Shown here piece by piece: positions 23,760-34,269 of a stretch of DNA of 64,000 nt. Made by a program: the position numbers and the translations under genes. How positions within the stretch are numbered: position 1 is the first letter of the stretch; the number at the start of each line of letters is the position of its first letter. Origin of the DNA: Euborellia annulipes (taxonomy: Eukaryota; Arthropoda; Insecta; Dermaptera; Anisolabididae); NCBI GenBank assembly GCA_023213315.1, contig JAKCPI010010572.1, positions 43,933 to 107,932 on the forward strand, in the 5' to 3' direction. The notes under the pieces were generated by a model that saw only the letters and a program-made list of their open reading frames with translations, was not told the DNA's origin and searched no databases.

Positions 23760-23860
23760 TGATTGGACAAAAATTGTGCCCCCTGGTGTCGAACAAGGAC
23801 CTCCACGCTTTCGCGGCGGGCGGACTACCTTTGCCCCAGGTCGCCAGACGCTATTATTTA
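23760..23860 (-). repeat. tRNA-like SINE fragment, family S3
   Basis: Inverse of the head at 29160-29220: gcgaaag/cgtggaggtcc...ttcgacaccagggggc. Adjacent ctaggtagagctttggg at about 23662 matches the family's 3' end near 29280 and 47095. Confidence 0.5.
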
Positions 23861-23869
23861 TTAATATTA

Positions 23870-24770
23870 CAAAAAATAGTTTTTTTTTTTTTTTTAATTA
23901 ATTTAATAAGAAAAGAAAATTCTCATTTATTTATCCAAACTGCTTATTACTTCTCTAAAATTATTATTATTTATTTTTTTTTTTAATTAGAATATTTATT
24001 TATTTGTAAATATTCACAAAATATCTTGTCATGATCTTGAGAAGAAGATCCATTTCTTAAAGACGATTTTTTTTCTTAAAGCTTTCATTTTGTTTGTTAA
24101 AAGTAAAAGTAAAATTTTCCCAACCTCCCGGCATCATCATGCGATTGAGATAATTAATTAATTAATGTGCATATTTTCAAAGTTATCAAAGGTCAGTAAT
24201 TTTTATTTCCGTCTTTTAATTGTAGCTTAATATTGTTCATTACCAATACAGGTGAGTTTTATTTCACTTGCGTCAATAAATTTTATTTGATCGTTAAATA
24301 AATATTTAATTGTAATTGATTTGATAAAGTGAATGTTTGGTTAAGAAATTTTATAATACTTGAAAACAAACAATTTTAAAAAATTTCTAATTAATATGAA
24401 AAATTATTTAAATCTAAATGTAAGTCAACAAATGGGGATTTAGAAGTTTTTAATTAAAATTAGAACGAAAGGAACAAACAAAGCTACATTTATGTGACTT
24501 TTTAATTTATGTTGATTTATAATAAGAAAATTGTAAAATTTTCAGGTACCCTACCCCCGAGGCTTATTTTTAGCAGGTAAATTAACTTTTTTTAAATAAT
24601 AAATAAAACGAGAAGGCCCATAAGAAAGTCATATCTTATCACGAAAATTTGTTGATGTTTATACAAAAGAGGATCCATTTTATTTAATAAGCAAAATGTG
24701 GAAAAAAGATGATGTCAAAATGTTCCTGGACGATATTTCGTAATAAACATTATTGAATCGTTTGGAAAAA
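23870..24770. other. AT-rich, nothing recognised
   Basis: Long A/T runs; no gene or repeat family supported. Confidence 0.4.
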
Positions 24771-24784
24771 ATTAATCAATTGTA

Positions 24785-26384
24785 GTTGAGTTGTGGCTGT
24801 AGGTATTGATGTTGGGTGGAGGATGCGCCAAAGAGGTGTTGGACCAAAGAAAACAACAATTCAAGTGAGACGTTTCGGCGAAACTTTTATTTTGCCATCT
24901 TCAGTCCTTCAGGCTACATGACAAATTGAAAGATATTTTCTTTTTTATATGATTTTACAAACGTATACATATGGAAATAAATAATAAATTTACATATATT
25001 TACTTACAATTTTTTCATGTGCATATTCATTATGCACATGTGTCATTTGGCCAAGTCGGTTTTTTAAAAATTTCTACTATGAGGGCAATGGCTCAGTGAG
25101 TTTCGAAGTATTAAATGATTAATTTTTCAATATTTCTTTATTATAAATAGTTATATAAAAGTGATTAGTCTATTTTTACCCATTTTCGTTTTAATTTAAC
25201 AGTTCAAATTGTTCTTTATTTAATAATTTACAAAATTAGAATTTTTAACGAAAGGGTAAAAATATTTTTTTATTTATTGCGCCCTTTGTGTCGATGGCCA
25301 TTCAACGTCTCTCAATTTTCATTATTTAAGGAAACAGCTCACGACCAATTTTATCTAAAATCGGCATGTATATGGTATTTATGCCATTGTCTGAAAAAAT
25401 TCAAAGGCTCTTCAGGACAAATACTAATGAGGTGGGTATCGCTCACAAGATCGAATCAAATTTAAGATCTTTATATAATAATAAGGATATAACACCCAAA
25501 GAAATGCTCACTGGTGTAATATATAGAATCTCTTGTTTAGATTGTCCCCAAAACAACACTAGTGTTTATGTAGGTCAGACCAAAAGATTTCTTAAAGTTC
25601 GTATTAATGAACACAAGTACAGTGTTAAAAATAACAAAACGAACACAGGCCTATCTACCCATTGTGACACAACGGGGCACAATTTTGATTTCGACAATGT
25701 CGAGGTGTTGTCCAGAATCGGGAATAATAAAAAACGTGAAATTGCGGAGAAATTTTATATAAAAATGATGCGGGACAAAGCAGTCAATTTTCATATGGAC
25801 TGCAATGGCATAAATACCATATACATGCCGATTTTAGATAAAATTGGTCGTGAGCTGTTTCCTTAAATAATGAAAATTGAGAGACGTTGAATGGCCATCG
25901 ACACAAAGGGCGCAATAAATAAAAAATATTTTTACCCTTTCGTTAAAAATTCTAATTTTGTAAATTATTAAATAAAGAACAATTTGAACTGTTAAATTAA
26001 AACGAAAATGGGTAAAAATAGACTAATCACTTTTATATAACTATTTATAATAAAGAAATATTGAAAAATTAATCATTTAATACTTCGAAACTCACTGAGC
26101 CATTGCCCTCATAGTAGAAATTTTTAAAAAACCGACTTGGCCAAATGACACATGTGCATAATGAATATGCACATGAAAAAATTGTAAGTAAATATATGTA
26201 AATTTATTATTTATTTCCATATGTATACGTTTGTAAAATCATATAAAAAAGAAAATATCTTTCAATTTGTCATGTAGCCTGAAGGACTGAAGATGGCAAA
26301 ATAAAAGTTTCGCCGAAACGTCTCACTTGGAATTGTTGTTTTCTTTGGTCCAACACCTCTTTGGCTGCATCCTCGCTACCCAAC
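24785..26384 (+). mobile_element. Penelope-like element fragment with inverted arms
   Basis: Target duplication attaatcaattgta at 24771-24784 and 26385-26398. The element has a left tail (24785-24810), left arm 24811-25389, a single-copy centre 25390-25802, and right arm 25803-26384 that is the inverse of the left arm with few differences. The arms include the 3' end of the endonuclease ORF, the 3' UTR and a hammerhead-like core (minus 24904-24869, plus 26287-26322). There is no reverse transcriptase domain, so this is a 5'-truncated, non-autonomous copy. Variable-length target duplications, 5' truncation, terminal repeats in inverted orientation and a short extra tail are known PLE traits. 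Confidence 0.9.
25366..25866 (+). CDS. GIY-YIG endonuclease domain of a Penelope-like retroelement (truncated)
   Basis: Open frame of 166 codons. About residues 1-8 come from the left inverted arm, read opposite to the real C-terminus, so the homologous part starts near codon 9 and the ORF's ATG is fortuitous. GIY-type strand GVIY (50-53), then C57-x2-C60, YVG (68-70), conserved Arg in KVR (79), NEH (81-83), H99 and H105, and the glutamates in KREIAEKF (E125/E128). The Cys pair between GIY and YIG plus downstream His pair is the pattern of PLE endonucleases. In PLEs this domain nicks DNA to prime target reverse transcription and sits C-terminal to the RT; the RT is absent here. The frame is intact and the element looks young, but it probably has no independent function. 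Stop TAA is in the right arm. Confidence 0.88.
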   Translation: MYMVFMPLSEKIQRLFRTNTNEVGIAHKIESNLRSLYNNKDITPKEMLTGVIYRISCLDCPQNNTSVYVGQTKRFLKVRINEHKYSVKNNKTNTGLSTHCDTTGHNFDFDNVEVLSRIGNNKKREIAEKFYIKMMRDKAVNFHMDCNGINTIYMPILDKIGRELFP

Positions 26385-26417
26385 ATTAATCAATTGTAAT
26401 TATGTAAAAAATCTCGA

Positions 26418-26490
26418 CATGATCGCAATACTTTCTCTCTATATATTACATATAGATCTATATATATATGTAAGAGAAAGTAAAATTGAA
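26418..26490 (+). repeat. Repeat X terminal hairpin
   Basis: atctcgacatgatcgcaata then the ACTTTCTC ... GTAAGAGAAAGT terminal hairpin. Confidence 0.6.
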
Positions 26491-26954
26491 GGAAAGTAAT
26501 AAACGGCTTTATTATTATTATTATTGGGAATTTAAATTTCCTAAATTACTATGCTCCAACTAGTGCCTACGGTCGCCAATATCAATTTAATGATTATTAT
26601 TATTTTCGTTTGAAACGTCTACGAGTGATGAAAATACTTGAACAAAAAGTTCCTACCATAAGACTGTTGAATGACGTCTGTTTATAAAATAGAGATACGA
26701 TAGAGAGAAGAAAAAGGTTGGATACGTGTTTGATAAAAGAGTGACGACTAGTATGAAAGGAGAAGAAATCTCAACCTTAGTTCGGGTAACTCTTAGTACT
26801 CACAAACTGTGATTGAAAACCAAAAGTGCAATAAATTCCACCAGAAAAAAAGAAGAGTTTATTATTTTGTTAGGGATATTTAATTGAAGTGAAACTTCTT
26901 TAACAATTTCTAGTAATGTACAGTGAACGCCAAAGATTTATTAGAATTTTTGAC

Positions 26955-27427
26955 ATATAAATGTGTTGAGTCTAGATGTGTCACCAAGCGCATTTTTTAA
27001 ATTTTCTTGTGGGGTCATTGTCAAGAAATGTTCTGCCCTCGTGATTGCTTGTCGTATCGTAGCGCTGATTGGAGGGGATGCAACATTTCGTAACGTTTTA
27101 AAGTACAGTGGGGGGCAATATTAAGTCCCACTTCAACTTGTGGTTATTTCATTGTTTTTATAAAAGAAAATGAAAATCTTTATTGGAAATTTTCTAGGTT
27201 TGAGCCATGAAAGTTTCCAATAAAGATTTTCAAATTCTTTTATAAAAACAATGAAATAATCACAAGTTGAAGTGGTACTTAATATTGCTCCTCACTGTAC
27301 TTCAAAGCGTTACGAAACGCTGCATCCCCTCCAATCAGCGCTACGATAGACAATCACGAGGGCAGAAAAGTGAAATTTTCTTGACAATGCGCTTGGTGAC
27401 TCAACACATTTATATCTCAAAAATTCG
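26955..27427. repeat. Large palindrome around a mariner-type MITE
   Basis: Left arm tataaatgtgttgagtc...ggaggggatgcaacatttcg and right arm its complement (27310-27427). A single related arm lies at 40745-40880. The central hairpin is the element 27106-27297. Confidence 0.7.
27106..27297. mobile_element. Mariner-type palindromic MITE
   Basis: Ends CAGTGGGGGGCAATATTAAG and CTTAATATTGCTCCTCACTG, TA on both sides (27104-27105 and 27298-27299). Arms of about 80 bp pair almost fully. These features are typical of Tc1/mariner MITEs. Confidence 0.75.
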
Positions 27428-27479
27428 ATTGAGATTTGATTAAATCTGACCATTTTCCAAAAGTGAAGGTAAATTTTAC

Positions 27480-28366
27480 GAAAAAATATCACTTGTTTAT
27501 TATAATTCCATTGACATTTTAATATTATTATTTTTAAATATTAAACCACGTCCTTGTTACTTGATGTTTTAAAACCTCTTTCCCCAGATCCGAACAGATT
27601 TTAAAAATTAAACGTATTATTATTTTCAAATTATTTTTTAATATCTATAATCATTTCAATTAAAATTTTCCTTTAATTAATTTTTTATTTTATTAAAAAA
27701 AAAAATTCTCATTATTTTAAATTAATAGTTAAAATCCTTGGGAAATTTCAATCTGCCCTTTTAGGATATCTCACCACTTGTTTTTAAAGACATTCACCTA
27801 AATACATCCCGGGAAGAGAAAATGTAGCGTTTTGTTGTTCTAATGACATGTTTGATCGATATTTTGTTATTAGTCATGACATGTGACCTGATGAACTAAA
27901 TAACTTGCAATGACATTTTCATTGAAGTGTTTATAAAAAGAAATATAGCTGTGATGTATGATTGAGAGATGATATAAATAGTCGAAGATAATGAGAAGTT
28001 TCGAATTAAAAAATATGTAAATATTAAGGATGGAGATTATATCATAAAAGAAATTCAGACTTGTATTTCAAAATATGCAATGACGAAATAAATATATAAT
28101 CATAATAGCACTTTAGGTATGAATCGTCAAAGAGAGGCGGGGAGAATTTTTCGGCTTTTAAATGATCTTTGGTAGTTTAAATATTTACCAAAAATACGTA
28201 AAGTATATCCTATCTAAACAATGGAAATAAATCGGCTTTAAGTTTATACGGGCAGCCAAATAAACTTCTCTCAATTTAAAACGATTCGAAACAAATTTAT
28301 TCACTCATCTTCTTTTCTATTAGAAATGTAACCAAAGGGCGAATAAATTTTGACGGAATCGTTTCA
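27480..28366. other. AT-rich, nothing recognised
   Basis: No supported gene or repeat family. Confidence 0.4.
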
Positions 28367-28600
28367 AATTTCATAAGGAGATATATTTTCTTTGGCTGGA
28401 GATTGTGTATATTATTGATGCTAAGTAGGCAGTCAGGATGAGAAATAAAACACTATTTTATTTAAATTTGCTCTGAGCAGGTGCTGCCTGCTCCTGCTCA
28501 ATCCTGAGGAAGGGGGTGATTAGCACCCGAAACGTCGACGAGCAAATAGTGTTTTTTTTTCTCATCATGGCTGCCTACTTAGCATCAATTTCATAAGGAG
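28367..28600 (+). mobile_element. Short palindromic PLE-like element with tail and 14-bp TSD
   Basis: Target duplication aatttcataaggag at 28367-28380 and 28587-28600. Left tail about 28381-28415; inverted ends gatgctaagtaggcag and ctgcctacttagcatc. Hammerhead-like core 28504-28536: CTGAGGA, stem GGGTG/CACCC, GAAACGTC. Only 206 bp between duplications and no coding sequence. Confidence 0.88.
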
Positions 28601-28744
28601 TTTTTATTTGGCTACCTGCCTGCGCTTTTACCCTCTAACCTTATATAATTTAAATAATTTAGAGATCTCTATATTTGGATTAGATATTAATATTATAATA
28701 TCCCGATTCGGACTTGACTAGTCATAGATATATTTAACAAATCT

Positions 28745-28815
28745 GTGTTTTTTTGTTGGAACCCCGGAATCGAACCCAGGATCTCTAGTCTTTCCTTTAA
28801 TCCCTCTGGTCTCTG
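28745..28815 (-). repeat. tRNA-like SINE head, family S4
   Basis: Minus strand contains gatcctgggttcgattccgg, a perfect pol III B box (GGTTCGATTCC). No acceptor stem is found. Confidence 0.5.
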
Positions 28816-28974
28816 ATAAGATTTTTGCTTCCTTCAGTAGGGTGATAAGTCAGACCAAGATGTCTGTCTGTCCTCTCCTGGTTGACAATTGAATTTCTTC
28901 TAAGATTTTTCAATTCTATAGAAATGCACGATGAACTTGCATAGAGAGGAAAGTGAGAATTTGTTGGTGTAGGT

Positions 28975-29100
28975 CGAGGGTCCGGTGGCCTGATGCAAAG
29001 GATAGCATACACGGAAAAGGTAGAGATCCTAGGTTCGATATCCGAGAGTCATGGGGCGCTTGGTCCACCAACAAATAAACCGACTTGCATATTTGTTAAA
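28975..29100 (+). repeat. tRNA-like SINE, family S4
   Basis: Head with gagatcctaggttcgatatcc (B-box-like), followed by catggggcgcttgg and accaacaaataaaccgac. Inverted relative to 28745-28815. Confidence 0.5.
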
Positions 29101-29139
29101 TAAACTTATATTTTTTTTCTCTCGTTCGAAATTATATTT

Positions 29140-29295
29140 TAATTTAATAATTTTAATCAAAGATAGTTCGTCCACCGCGAAAGTGTGGAGGTCCTGGTTT
29201 GACTCCAGAGGGCGCAATTTTGCCTAATCATAAGCATAAACATATCTCGAAAAAAAAATTTCATCTTTTTTGAAACAAAGCTCTACCTTGTTGCT
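29140..29295 (+). repeat. tRNA-like SINE, family S3
   Basis: ccgcgaaagtgtggaggtcc, tggtttgactcc (B box) and agggcgcaattttgcctaat, followed by a body ending gaaacaaagctctacct. Related to 46895-47100. Confidence 0.6.
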
Positions 29296-29702
29296 TTTTT
29301 TACCTAAATGTATATGCAGGGATGGGCGTTAATCAGTTACATGTATTTGAAATACAAGATACCAAATACAATATTAATTGGTATCTTGTAACTCGTTACA
29401 GAATTGGCAAAGTAATTGCTATCTTGTATTTCGTTACATTTTTTTAGTAATTGGTATCTGAAATTCGAGATACCAAATACTTTCTTTTTTTTTTTAATTC
29501 GCTGCAGTGTAAAAAGTCTTGCAGAGGGAGCTGAAATCGTTTTAATTTATTTAATATTACTGTATGTAATCGTCGTGTGGGTTCTCTGCTCTGAATCTTA
29601 GTAAAAACCAGTAACGAGAAGTCAATCAAACCGCCAAATTTTCACTCTTCGTTAAAAAACTTTTTTTGCTTTCTTCTTTCAACCAGCTCTCAACGACTAA
29701 AT

Positions 29703-29835
29703 CTTTGTTCTTCTGCCCCAGTTGAAAGATTGTTTTCATTTGCGGGTTTATTCATTCTCCATCAAGTTCCAGATTATCCGACAAAACTTTTGAAAACTTG
29801 GTTTTTTGAAACCTTTTCATATTTTTATAAATAAA
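29703..29835 (+). pseudogene. hAT transposase C-terminal (hATC) remnant
   Basis: One frame reads SSAPVERLFSFAG, matching the hAT dimerisation-domain signature (SSAxxERxFSxAG). After about 12 codons the homology continues in another frame as RLSDKTFENLVFLK, the usual end of hATC, so there is at least one frameshift. The RNase H-like catalytic part is not present. It decodes the enclosing element as hAT and is not functional. Confidence 0.8.
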
Positions 29836-29943
29836 TTTTTTTTTATTGTCATGAATAATTTTATTGTTTTCATTTTCCAAAGGTATTCTCCAATATAAGT
29901 TTAGCTGCCACTTTCCTAAACTAAATTTATTTAGGGTTCCAGA

Positions 29944-30279
29944 TAGAGCCCTGCACGGGCCGATTTTTTTTGGCCCAGACCGGTCCGTGTCCGTATTTTT
30001 TTACTTCCCGCCCGTACCCGGCCCAGAAATTTTTTACCATTCTTCAGGCCCGCCCGGAATTTTTCAAACCCGCCCATTCCCGCCCGAGATTTAGTGAATG
30101 AATGAACGAATGTCTAGTAATTTTTAAATAAAATTTCATTTGCATGCCCGTCCGCCCGAACCCGTTTATTTAGACTTGCTACCCTCCCGTATCCGCCCGT
30201 AATTTTTTCATGGCCTCCAAAGCCCGCGGGCCGGGCGGGTAACGGGCCTACGGGCCAACCGTACCGGTGCAGGGCTCTA
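29944..30279. mobile_element. hAT MITE nested in the hAT remnant
   Basis: Inverted ends TAGAGCCCTGCAC and GTGCAGGGCTCTA; 8-bp duplication gttccaga / gttccaaa (29936-29943, 30280-30287; one mismatch). Interior is GGCCCG/CGGGCC-rich on both sides. Confidence 0.8.
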
Positions 30280-30507
30280 GTTCCAAAAATTACCCCTCCA
30301 AAAAGTATTTTAAAATCAAGGAAAAATTTGTTTGTAATTGGTATTTTCAATGTATTTGAAATACGTAATTGGTATCTTGTATCTCGTTACACAAACCCGT
30401 GAATAATTGGTATCTTGTATTTCGTTACAAAAATCTGAAGTAATTGGTATTTTGTATCTCGTTACTCAAAATTGAGTAACTTGCCCATCCCTGTATATGG
30501 TAATATA

Positions 30508-31255
30508 CATCTCTATATATATAGAGTCTGGGTTCAATTTAAAGCATGAAGGAATTGAGCTAAGAGGTTGAAATTTTATATTTAAGTTAGACACCCCTCT
30601 AGGGTGTGAAAATAAGATTTAAAAAAATCGACCAAAGAGTACTAGTACTTTACTGATGTACTTTTTCAGTTTTTTCGATTTTCTCAAAATTCGCTCCAAC
30701 GATTTTTTTTTTTTTAATTTATAAATCAATTATTTTTTAGATGCTCTTTCAAATATATATTCTAATTCTGACATTGAAATCTTCTGAAGACCACTTTACT
30801 CTTGTACTTCATAGAAAAGATAGAAGGCCCCCGGGTCTGGCGGTAGGTAGCGTGCCTACCTCCTATACCAAACGTCGCGGGTTCGGATCCAGGCAGTCCG
30901 AGGATTTTTTTTGGTATCCAAATGGCTTAAATAAGAATGCCTGGACCCACAATATATATATATTAATTACAACGGTTATCGTCAAAGTCTTATATGGCCT
31001 AAGTTGCCGAAAAGACTGTGTAAGTGGTGTGAGTGTGAGTGTGAATGAGAAAAAAAAAAAGTGTGAATGTTTTTTATAAAAAAAAAAAAAAAAAAAAAAA
31101 TAGAAGAAATGGTTGCCATGGTAACAAAATATAAATATTTTCCCATACTTATAAATTTTACATCTTGAATTCTAATATATCAATATATCGGTGGAAACTA
31201 AATATATGTTGACATGAAAAATCTGGTGCGACAGTCACACCAGATTTTTTTTATA
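30508..31255 (-). repeat. Repeat X copy interrupted by a SINE
   Basis: Start hairpin remnant near 30500-30530, standard body to ttcatagaaaagatag, then SINE 30829-31100, then gaaatggttgccatggtaac and a short terminal hairpin ending at about 31255. Confidence 0.75.
30829..31100 (+). mobile_element. tRNA-derived SINE, family S1, with A-tail and TSD
   Basis: A-box-like ctggcggtaggtagcg, B box GGTTCGGATCC (30880-30890), the 3' domain tatggcctaagttgccgaaa, a gtgtgag-rich stretch and a long A-tail. Short direct repeat tagaag on both sides; the target is the gataggagaaatgg site in repeat X, which confirms insertion. Confidence 0.75.
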
Positions 31256-31259
31256 TTTT

Positions 31260-32090
31260 CATTTCTTTGTCTAATTATTTTGAGGAAGAGTGTATTTTTG
31301 CAAAATTTTTTTTTAATATAATGAATATATTAAATAAATCTTAATTGGATCTTAGAATATGCGCATGAAAAAAATATATTTTTTTGTTTCATGTTGAGAT
31401 TATTAGAAGAGTTACATAAAATTCAAAGAATCTAAATTTCATAATTTGTTGAATAGAAAAAAAAAGAAAAATTAAAAAATTTGCTGATTTGTTTTTCATG
31501 TATCTGATTATCTAATAACACGAAATAAATAATAACCTATGTACTTTTTTTTAATATCCATAATTTGTATTTTTTTTTTTTTTTTTTTATGTATCAACTA
31601 TTTAACAGACGATTGTTCAATTTTGAGAAGGAATAGTAGTAATAAAATATTGGCGTAAGATATGAAAATTTGAAATCAGTTTAATTAAAAATTAGATTTT
31701 GGATAAAAAAAAACCGCAAGAAATAATTCTTTGAAATATTCAGAGTTTCCGTCTTTTTTTTTTAATTTTCTTATCACAAGTTGAGGTCAAGTTGAGGTCA
31801 CGGTTAACTTTGTTTTAGAAGAGATTCAATTCACGCCTGAGCTCATTTTGAAAGGCATTCTAACCACAACACGATTAATAAATAGCACCGAGGCATGCAT
31901 GACAACAGACATCGAAAACAAAAACTAAACATCCGCTCAATTCAATTGATATGTTTTAAATAAAGAAGGACGTCGCAAACTTTTAGCCTAAGTGTTTAAT
32001 TAAACCAGCAAAGAAAATTGAATATTAATGAAAAAGTAACATAATTCATTAATAAATAAATTAAAAATAATAATAATAATAATAATATCC
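31260..32090. other. AT-rich, nothing recognised
   Basis: No gene or repeat family supported. Confidence 0.4.
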
Positions 32091-32097
32091 AAAATAA

Positions 32098-32785
32098 ATC
32101 TGGAATGACTGGTAGCACCAGATTTTTTGTTTCGAAAAATTTAGTTTCCGTCAGTATGGTACATTCGAATTTCAAGATGTGAAAATCTGGTGTGACTGAT
32201 CGCACCTCACACAACTTTCTCTTACCTTCGGTAATCGAAAGTTGTGTTCTGTGCTGTCACACTAGATTTTTCGTGGCGAGATATATTTAGTTTCCACCGA
32301 TATATTAGAATTCAAGTTGTAAAATTTATATGTGAAAATATTTATATTTTGTTGCCATGGTAACCATTTCTCCTGCCCTTCCTATGAAGTACAAGAGTAA
32401 AGTGGTCTTCAGAAGATTTCAATGCCAAAATGAGAATATACATTTTAAAGAGCATCTAAAAAATAATTCATTTTTGAATTTTAATCAAAATTTTGAGAAC
32501 TTTGAGAAAATAGAAAAAAACAGAAAAAGTACATCAGTAAAGTACTAGTACTTTTTGGCCGATTTTGATTAAAAGCTTATTTTCACGCTCCAGCAGGGTG
32601 TCTAACTTAAATATAAAATTCCAACCTAGTAGCTCAATTCCTTCATGCTTAAAATTGAACAAGACAGACCCACTTTTTTGGATTCAGGGGATCCCATCAA
32701 AATCTCGACATTGAAATTTTGACATGAATCCAGTACTTTCTTTCTATATATATTAACATAGGTAAGAGAAAGTAAAAATACATAT
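32098..32785 (+). repeat. Repeat X copy with doubled head
   Basis: A short hairpin head (aatctggaatgac...caccagatttttt), a partial body, then a full head hairpin (about 32183-32272) and full body to the terminal hairpin at about 32735-32782. Confidence 0.8.
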
Positions 32786-32802
32786 TCAAATAAGATAATT
32801 CC

Positions 32803-32935
32803 AAAGGTCAAGGGTTCGCATCCCGTCTCATGGAACAAAATTTTTTATTGGATTGGCTATCAATTGAAATAAATAGAGACGGGATCTAAATGGCCTTTGA
32901 TGCCAAAAAAGACCTTAAATGAAATAAAAAAAAAG
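32803..32935 (+). repeat. tRNA-derived SINE, family S2
   Basis: B-box-like aagggttcgcatcccgtct, body attggattggctatcaattg, 3' domain aaatggcctttgatgcc, aagacctt and A-tail. The 5' A-box part is missing. Confidence 0.6.
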
Positions 32936-32944
32936 TATAAGACA

Positions 32945-33410
32945 GAAAGGAAATATTTATAATTTTTTTTTTATTCGTAACCACAAAAGATTAAGTTTTC
33001 TTTGAAGTTCTTTTATATTTCCGAGTAAAAAATTTGATTTCAATTAAGGAAACCACCGAATTTGACTATTGCAGTAAATATTTTTTTAATACCAGCCTTT
33101 TCCTAAATTTCTCACAAAATAACGATACGAAAACCAAGTGATAATCAGTTAAAATTATCAAGTGTATAGAAAAAGAATATAAGATGAATGCGTTTGATTG
33201 TTCATAATTTATCATAAGTAAATAGAGGTGGAATAAATTTCGAATTTAATGAACAATAATATTATTGATAAATCTGTCCAAAGTTTACAAGAAGAGGAAG
33301 ACCGACTCGTTAAAATAATCTCCTAAATAATGATGATGATGTAATAATAATTAGTAAGAAAGGAAAAAATAAAAAGCAAAAAAAGTAAATTTATATTTGA
33401 AGTAGGTTGT
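32945..33410. other. AT-rich, nothing recognised
   Basis: No gene or repeat family supported. Confidence 0.4.
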
Positions 33411-33418
33411 ATGACGTG

Positions 33419-33540
33419 AGTCTGAAGTGGGCAGCAAAGAGCAGCTTAGCTCGGCTGCGCCTTTCTTAAGGCGGTTCACCTTCAGAAGGCAAGTCGCCCC
33501 CACGGTAACCCGGGCCCCTAACGGGTTCCTGGTGCCAAAA
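33419..33540 (+). other. GC-rich block, possibly SINE head
   Basis: A-box-like cttagctcggctgc and B-box-like ggcggttcaccttc, about 30 nt apart, followed by cacggtaacccgggcccc. No second copy seen in the window. Confidence 0.25.
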
Positions 33541-33672
33541 GTTCTTATTCTTTATAATATCAGAACAGTATACAAATTAAACTCAAAATACCGAGTAATT
33601 AAAATTAAATATATATATATATATTCTTCACTTCTACTTTTTGGAATGAGTGTTGAATAGGGGATTAAAGAA

Positions 33673-34262
33673 AAAAATTTGGTGTGACTGGTAGCACCAG
33701 ATTTTTCGTGTCGACATGTATTTAGTTACCGACAGTACGGTACATTCGAATTTCAAGATGTAAAATTTATAAGAATGGGAACATATTTAGATTTTGTTAC
33801 CATGACGACCATTTCTAGTGTCTTTCTATGAAATACAAGAGTAAAGTGGTCTTTAGAAGATTTCAATGGCAAAATGAGAATATACATTTCAAAGAGCACC
33901 TAAAAAATAATTGATTTATTAATTTTAATCAAAATCGTTCGAGGGAATTTTGAGAAAATCGAAATAAAAAACTGCTAAAGTGCATCAGTAAAGTACTAGT
34001 ACTCTTTGGTCGATTTTGTTCCAAAGCTTCGTGTCACGTCCCTTGGGAGTGCCTAACTTAAATATAAAATTTCAACTTCCTAGCTCTTTTCGTTCTTGAG
34101 ATATTTTGTACACAGAGACAGACCATGTCGCGAAAACCACTTTTTTGGATTCAGGGGACCTCAAAACGTATATCCATCAAAATCTCGACATCGAATTTTT
34201 GACATGAATCCAATACTTTCTCTCACTATATATATACATATATAGAGGTAAGAGAAAGTAAA
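33673..34262 (+). repeat. Repeat X copy
   Basis: Short head aatttggtgtgactggtagc, full body including ggtcgattttgttcc, and terminal hairpin at about 34215-34260. Confidence 0.8.
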
Positions 34263-34269
34263 AATTGTC

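Larger units (their letters stand above)
29317..30493 (+). mobile_element. hAT transposon remnant
   Basis: Terminal inverted repeats CAGGGATGGGC (29317-29327) and GCCCATCCCTG (30483-30493). Flanking direct repeat tatatg (29311-29316 and 30494-30499) is shorter than the expected 8 bp. Subterminal repeats gtaattggtatcttgtattt...cgttac occur on both sides. Contains an hAT transposase C-terminal remnant and a nested MITE. Confidence 0.75.

Noticed and set aside
24811..25389. Second gene on the minus strand in the left arm
   Set aside because: It is the inverted copy of the 3' end and UTR of the endonuclease region; the frame ends quickly.
29864..30350. Pro/Gly/Arg-rich open frames
   Set aside because: They are the GGCCCG-rich interior of the nested MITE 29944-30279.
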